Assembly (NCBI RefSeq): GCF_004571075.1
Contig: NZ_SPQP01000030.1
Location: forward strand, 1-46,811
Direction of reading: 5' to 3'
Length of the DNA stretch: 46,811 nucleotides
From: Blastococcus sp. TF02A-35
Lineage (GTDB): Bacteria > Actinomycetota > Actinomycetes > Mycobacteriales > Geodermatophilaceae
Of this stretch, positions 41,799-46,811 are shown in pieces; position 1 is the stretch's first letter, and each line of letters starts with the position of its first letter. A program made the position numbers and the translations under genes. The notes beneath the pieces were generated by a model that saw nothing but the letters and a program-made list of their open reading frames with translations, had not been told where the DNA came from and searched no databases.

Positions 41799-41802
<4 letters not shown>
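40681..41802 (-). CDS. FtsX/MacB-type ABC permease
   Basis: 373 residues from GTG 41802, overlapping the ATPase stop. One N-terminal membrane helix (VLVTGIAMVVVAVTAMTLI), an extracytoplasmic domain of about 210 residues, then three helices including AAFGIAGLGIAIMLAAAVRQR and the conserved cytoplasmic loop RTAEIAIRRVHGAPRRAIF. This is the MacB-fold mechanotransmission topology, used to drive extracytoplasmic export or lipoprotein work rather than bulk transport. Last gene of the five-gene operon beginning at 44520. Confidence 0.88.
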
Positions 41803-42478
<676 letters not shown>

Positions 42479-42482
<4 letters not shown>

Positions 42483-43534
42483 GGGGTGGTCGCCACCTCG
42501 GTGCCCGCGGACAGCCCCTCGGTGACCGCGACGTCGGTGCCGTTGGTCGGCCCGAGCGCGACGGGGCAGCGCTCCTGGCCGGCGCCGGGCCCGCGGCACT
42601 CCACGTAGGTGTCCCCTGCGGCGTCGACCCGCACGGCGGCGACCGGGACGGTCACCACACCTGTCGCGAGGACCACGCGCTGCTCGACGATGACCGACGT
42701 GCCGGCGGTCAGCGCGCCGGCCCCGGGCGGCGGGGCGAGCTGGAGGGCGTACTTGTTCTCCGGCGTCAGCGTGGCCGCCCCGGTCGGCGTGAGCGGGACC
42801 TCCTCGCCGCCCGCACCGGCGACCGGGACGAGCGCGAAGACCGCGCCGTCGGGCGGCGTCCCGTCCAGCTCCACGGTGACGGCGAGGTCCCCGGAGCTCA
42901 CGGTGAGCACCTCACCGCCGCTGAAGGCCTCCCCCACGCCGACGGTCACCTCGGTGACGGTCCAGGGGCCGGGGCCGGCGAGGAAGGCCAGCTCGGCGCG
43001 GGCGAACCCCGGGGTGTCGCCCATGCCGTGCCGGTCGCGCCAGCGTGCGGCCGCCCGGCCCAGGGAGTCGCTGAAGGCGCCGTTGACCGATCCCGCGAAC
43101 TCGCCCTCCGCGGTGAGGAACTGCTGCAGCTGGCGGACGTCGTCACCCTTGAGCGGGGGCCCGCCGGGGGGCGGGGCAAGCAGGTCCCGGTACATCGGGA
43201 TCGCCCCCGGTGCCACCGTGACCGGCTTCTCGTCGACGTGCAGCCACAGCTGCCCCGGGTGCAGCGTCTCGCCCACCGCGGCTCCCCGCGTGACGGTCCC
43301 CGCGGCCGACGACGACAGGACCAGCGCGTTCCGCGCGACGACCGACCCGTCGTACGGGGCGACCTCGGTGACGTCGGAGACCTCGGCAGCCGTCCACCCC
43401 CCGGACGGGGCCTCGGCGGAGGCCTGCCCCGCCGGGGCCCCTCCCTCGGTGGAGCAGCCGGCGACCAGGACGCCGAGCACGAGGCCGGCGACCTGCAGCG
43501 CCCTGCGCGTGCGCACGGCGGGCGTCCTGCTCAT
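42479..43534 (-). CDS. Membrane-fusion-like lipoprotein with peptidoglycan-binding domain
   Basis: 351 residues from ATG 43534. Lipoprotein signal with VLVAGC (Cys27). A split HlyD/MacA-like beta-barrel/lipoyl region (VVARNALVLSSSAAGTVT and GVVTVPVAAVRVDAAGDTYV) flanks a peptidoglycan-binding domain (about 126-170; LKGDDVRQLQQFLTAEGEF, FSDSLGRAAARW). In Gram-positives such proteins replace MacA and anchor the ABC complex to the wall. Start codon is 36 bases after the lipoprotein gene in the same operon. Confidence 0.87.
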
Positions 43535-43570
43535 CGGTGTCCACCTCTTCGGGACGGTCGGGTGCGCGCA

Positions 43571-44113
43571 TCACTTCTCGGGGTTCGCTTCTTCCGCCAG
43601 CCGGGTGCACTCGCCGAGGTCGTCCTTGAACGTCGGCGACTCCTGCTCGGCCTGCGGGACCGAGTAGCCCAGAGCGGGCGTCCCGTCGACGAAGTGGCCG
43701 CTCGTCTCGCCCTTCACGTGGTAGTCGCGGGCCCCCAGGCAGTCGATGATCGCCTGGGAGATCCGGTTGATGCGGGCGGACTCCCCGTCGGCGACGGGCC
43801 GCGTGGTCAGCTGCTGGCACTCGTCGGCGGCACCCTGGGCCTCCGGGTCGGTCTGGTCCACCAGGCTGAGGCTGCCCTGGTCGTCCTCCCGGTACCGGAC
43901 GCCGCGGTCGTCGAGGCACTCCTGGAACCCCGCGGGCGAGTAGTCGTACTGCGCCGGGGCGTCCGCGGAGGCAGCCGGCGATGCCGGGTCCTCCCCGGAG
44001 CCTGACGCACAGCCGCCGGTGGTCAGCAGGGCGGCGAGCAGGACGAGGGCGCGACGGGTGGTGCCAGGGCGGCGCGTGGCCGCCCTGGCACCGGTCGTGG
44101 TTCCGGTTCCCAT
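43571..44113 (-). CDS. Cysteine-rich putative lipoprotein
   Basis: 180 residues from ATG 44113, two bases after the secreted-protein gene. A basic N-terminus and hydrophobic stretch (RRALVLLAALLTTGGC) end in Cys35, a non-canonical lipobox. Four more cysteines lie in similar short contexts (QECLDDRG, DECQQLT, DCLGARDY, GECTRLAE), suggesting two disulfides in an extracytoplasmic domain with two related halves. No family recognised. Co-transcription with the exporter suggests it serves that complex. Confidence 0.7.
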   Translation of the reverse strand: MGTGTTTGARAATRRPGTTRRALVLLAALLTTGGCASGSGEDPASPAASADAPAQYDYSPAGFQECLDDRGVRYREDDQGSLSLVDQTDPEAQGAADECQQLTTRPVADGESARINRISQAIIDCLGARDYHVKGETSGHFVDGTPALGYSVPQAEQESPTFKDDLGECTRLAEEANPEK

Positions 44114-44115
44114 CG

Positions 44116-44520
44116 TCAGACGCGGGTGCAGGAGCGGTCGTAGTAGAAGTTCTGGCCGGCCCCGTAGTTCGTGACCTTCTCGCTGTTCGCGAGCGACGGG
44201 ATGTTGCCGGTGCTCCACCAGCCGACCCAGCCGACCGTCGCCTCCGGGTCGTTGTCGCGCTGCGCGATGAACCCGGTGGCGTTGTCGCCCGAGAAGACGC
44301 CGACGTAGAAGACGCCGGTCTGGGTCATCTGCTGCGCCCGGAACCGCCAGGCCGTGTTGTCGTTGATGTAGGCGCCGCCGTTCCCACCGATGTACTGGTA
44401 GTGACCGGTGGACGTGCCGTTGATGCAGCTCGTCGCCGCCGCCTGCGCGGTCGCCGGCACGGCCGTCAGCAGGGCGGCGGTGACAGCCGCACCGGCGCCC
44501 AGGATGCGCTTCATTCCCAC
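44116..44520 (-). CDS. Small secreted two-cysteine protein
   Basis: 134 residues from GTG 44520 (GAGGAG nine bases upstream; ATG 44514 is the alternative). The signal peptide KRILGAGAAVTAALLTAVPA ends at ATAQA, leaving about 106 residues. The mature protein is Gly/Asn/aromatic-rich with one cysteine near each end (ATSC and RSCTRV), suggesting an end-to-end disulfide, and looks all-beta (YQYIGGNGGAYINDNTAWRF, VGWVGWWSTG). No family recognised. Its base composition is less GC-rich than its neighbours. It heads the operon with the lipoprotein and MacAB-like genes. Confidence 0.75.
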   Translation of the reverse strand: MGMKRILGAGAAVTAALLTAVPATAQAAATSCINGTSTGHYQYIGGNGGAYINDNTAWRFRAQQMTQTGVFYVGVFSGDNATGFIAQRDNDPEATVGWVGWWSTGNIPSLANSEKVTNYGAGQNFYYDRSCTRV

Positions 44521-44601
44521 GAGAAACATCTCCTCACCAAGACCGCTCACAGAGTCCCCGTTGACCCGGTGTGTCGGACACGTCACACCCTGCCAAAGCT
44601 A

Positions 44602-44642
44602 GTTCCGGAAATCCAGAGATCCGGAACCAGTTGGTACAACTG
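44602..44642. promoter_or_regulatory. Two adjacent palindromes between secreted-protein and AfsR-like genes
   Basis: GTTCCGGA-N10-TCCGGAAC (44602-44627) is immediately followed by CAGTTG-GTA-CAACTG (44628-44642). Both are perfect and lie in an unusually AT-rich stretch of the 215-base divergent gap. A TAGGTT -10-like box (44720-44725) precedes the plus-strand gene. They are plausible binding sites for the divergent AfsR-like activator or another factor. Confidence 0.5.
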
Positions 44643-44735
44643 TTGCAGATGAGGCGGGTGTGGCGGCCGAGGCACCTCGTCGGCGCGCGGATCGAGGTCC
44701 GCCCGGCTCGTCGCTGGGCTAGGTTCTTGCCCGCC

Positions 44736-46692
44736 ATGGCTCGCCCGCTCCCCGACCAGCCGCCCGTGGCGGTGTCGGTCCTCGGCCCGCTGCAGGTCAC
44801 GGTCGGCGGCGGGCCCGCCGCGCTCGGCGGCCCCCGGCAGCGCTCAGTGCTCGCCCGTCTGGTGGTCGCCGGCGGTCACGTCGTCTCGACCGACCGGATC
44901 GTCGACGACCTGTGGGAGGGCGAGCCGCCGCCCAAGGCGCTGGCCTCGCTGCAGGTGCACGTGTCCCACCTGCGCCGCGCGCTGGAGCCCGGCCGCCGTA
45001 CCCGCAGCGCCGCCGCCGTCCTGGTCAGCCGCCCGCCCGGGTACGCGCTGCAGCTGCCCCGCGAGGCGGTCGACGCCTGGCGGTTCGAGGACCTGCTGAC
45101 CGCCGCGCAGGCCGAGGCCGACGCCGGCACCCGCCGGGGGCTGCTCGACCGGGCGCTGGGCTGCTGGTCGGGCCCCGCCTACGCCGAGGTCGCCGACACC
45201 TCCTGGGCCGCGCCGGAGGTCGCCCGACTCGAGGAGCTGCGGCTCGTCGCGCTGGAGGCGCGCGCGGAGGCCGACCTCGAGCTGGGGCGGGCCGGCGCGG
45301 TCGTCCCCCAGCTGGAACGGCTGCTGCACGACCACCCCGGCCGGGAGCGGCCGGTCCGGCTGCTGGCCCTCGCGCTGTACCGCAGCGGCCGTCAGGGCGA
45401 CGCCCTCGCCGTCCTCCGCAGGGCGCGTGCCCACCTGGCCGAGGAGCTCGGCGTCGACCCGGGACGGGAGCTGCGCGAGCTGGAGGCCGCGCTGCTCGAC
45501 CACGACCCGTCGCTCGACGCGCGGCCCTCCCCGGCACCCGCGCCCACCCGCGCCGCGCCTCCCCCGGCACCGGCCGTCTCCCTCGGCCGGACCGCCGAGC
45601 TCGACCAGCTGCTGGCCCTCGCCCGCGGCTCGGGCGCGCGCGTCGCCTGGGTCGACGGCGAGCCCGGCGCCGGCAAGACGACCCTCGTCGACGCGGCCGC
45701 CTCGGCGCTGCGGGAGCGAGGCTGGCAGGTGGCCTGGGGCCGCTGCCCCGAGGTGGAGGGTGCGCCCCCGGCCTGGCCCTGGCACGAGGTGCTCGGCGGG
45801 CTCCCCGAGGCCGAGAGCCCGTTCTGGCTGGCCCGGGCGGTGGCCGACCGGCTGGCGACCACCACCCGCGAGCGCCCGCTGCTCGTCGTGCTGGACGACG
45901 TCCACCGCGCCGACGGGCTCACCCTGCAGCTGCTCCGCCAGGTGGTCGGCGAGCTCTCCGGCACCCCGGTCCTGGTGCTCGCCACCTTCCGCTCCACCGA
46001 GGGCGGGGACGCGCTGGCCGCCACCCGCGCCGCGCTCACCGCGGCGAGCGCGGCGCACCTGTCCCTCGGCGGTCTGGACGAGGCCGGGGTGGCCCGCATC
46101 GCCCGCGACTCCGGGCTCGAGCCGACCGGCGACGTCGTCGCGCTGCTGCGCGAGCGCACCGGCGGCAACCCGTTGTTCGTCCGCGAGCTCAGCCGGCTCA
46201 TCGTCTCGGAGGGCGCGGCGGCGGGGCGGACGACCGTGCCCGCCGGCGTGCGCGACGTGCTGCGGCGGCGGGTCGAGCGGCTGCCCGCGCCGGCGGTGAC
46301 GGCGCTGCGGCAGGCGGCGGTGCTCGGCCGCGACGTCGACGTCGACCTGCTCGCCGCCGTGGTGGGCCGGGACCCCGACGAGCTGCTCGACGCCCTGGAG
46401 ACCGCGGTGCTCGCGGGGCTGCTGGACGAGCCCGCCCCCGGCCAGGTCCGGTTCAGCCACGCGCTGGTGCGCGACACCCTGTACGAGGACCTGCCGCTGA
46501 TGCGCCGCGCGCGCGTGCACTCGGCGGCGCTGCGGGCGCTGCGCGAGCGGGGCGCGGACGCGACGGCCCTGGCGCACCACGCCGTGGCCGCCGCCGGGCC
46601 GTCCACCGCGGCCGACGCCGTCCCCTACGTGGTGGCGGCCGCGCGCGAGGCCGAGCAGCTCGGGGCGCACGCCGACGCCGCCCGGGCGGCCC
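44736..46692 (+). CDS. AfsR/SARP-family regulator with AAA ATPase (3'-truncated by junction)
   Basis: At least 652 residues from ATG 44736. Residues about 10-95 form an OmpR-type winged helix (LGPLQVTVGGGPAALGGPRQ, STDRIVDDLWEG, HVSHLRRALEP), 100-250 the bacterial transcriptional activator domain (LARALYRSGRQGDAL-like helices), and from about 285 a STAND/AAA ATPase with Walker A DGEPGAGKTTL (Lys314), Walker B VVLDDVHRAD (Asp387/388) and GGNPLFVREL. Such proteins activate secondary-metabolite or stress operons. The frame stays open to the window end, but after about base 46690 the sequence belongs to another gene, so the true C-terminus is missing. Confidence 0.88.
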
Positions 46693-46811
46693 TCGTCGGC
46701 CAGGGAGTGCAGCGAGCCGAGGACCCGGTCGACCGGGGAGTCCTCGAGGTGCTTGGCGATGCTGGCGGCGAACAGGTGCGGCTCGCCGGTCTCGATCCCG
46801 GACCAGATGCG
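46692..46811 (-). CDS. PHP-domain (histidinol-phosphatase-like) fragment at chimeric end
   Basis: Read on the minus strand from the last base, the frame gives RIWSGIETGEPHLFAAS, then KHLEDSPVDRVLGSLHSLAD. This is the SGIExGEPH and DRVLGSLHSL pair of metal-ligand motifs of PHP-family phosphoesterases such as the HisK-type histidinol phosphatase. It has no start or end here and lies antisense across the tail of the AfsR-like frame, so it is probably foreign sequence joined to the contig end. Confidence 0.7.

Overview
The window is very GC-rich, densely coded actinobacterial DNA. It has many GTG starts, 4-bp GTGA/ATGA gene overlaps, an AfsR/SARP-type regulator, FCD-GntR regulators and families such as DUF2277, DUF427, DUF4011 and TIGR02611. 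Together with the two photoreceptor genes this suggests a soil or stone actinomycete of the Geodermatophilaceae type (Blastococcus, Geodermatophilus, Modestobacter). The family assignment is an inference from style, not from a marker gene. No rRNA, tRNA, CRISPR array, phage or IS element was seen, and no gene-free gap exceeds 300 bases.

Both ends look chimeric. Bases 3 to about 116 encode the C-terminal part of ribosome recycling factor, abruptly joined to the second half of a CydC-like ABC ATPase. The last roughly 120 bases encode, on the minus strand, a piece of a PHP-family (histidinol-phosphatase-like) protein that cuts off an AfsR-like gene. These are most easily read as mis-joined contig ends.

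Region by region: 0.7-3.2 kb holds a YiiX-like papain-fold protein, small membrane proteins and a microbial rhodopsin with all proton-pump residues. 3.2-16.8 kb is a catabolic island: RraA-like aldolase, FCD-GntR regulator, MFS carrier, an isopropylmalate/tartrate-type dehydrogenase, a succinate-semialdehyde-type dehydrogenase, cupin, ABM-type monooxygenase, Ldh-family dehydrogenase, a second FCD-GntR regulator, a universal stress protein, a CitA/CitB-like two-component pair and a complete tripartite tricarboxylate transporter (TctCBA). It looks like uptake, sensing and oxidation of an unidentified hydroxy- or dicarboxylic acid. 16.8-20.4 kb is an ethanolamine permease-eutB-eutC operon. 20.5-29.7 kb is a housekeeping and hypothetical stretch: SDR, NYN/PIN-like nuclease, DUF2277, ElaA acetyltransferase, repeat-bearing membrane protein, thioesterase, DUF427, helical ferritin-like protein, zinc-ribbon protein and enoyl-CoA hydratase.

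29.9-35.8 kb is one giant gene for a DUF4011-helicase-endonuclease-like-DUF3320 protein, an anti-phage-type architecture. 36.3-39.4 kb is a light-responsive partner-switching module: a bacteriophytochrome fused to a SpoIIE-type phosphatase, a STAS anti-anti-sigma protein and a divergent RsbW-type kinase with a sigma-B-like promoter. 39.4-40.7 kb is threonine ammonia-lyase. 40.7-44.5 kb is a minus-strand operon of a small secreted two-cysteine protein, a cysteine-rich lipoprotein and a MacAB-like exporter (fusion lipoprotein, ATPase, FtsX permease), divergent from the AfsR-like regulator across two adjacent palindromes. This last unit and the catabolic island are the best candidates for undescribed systems.
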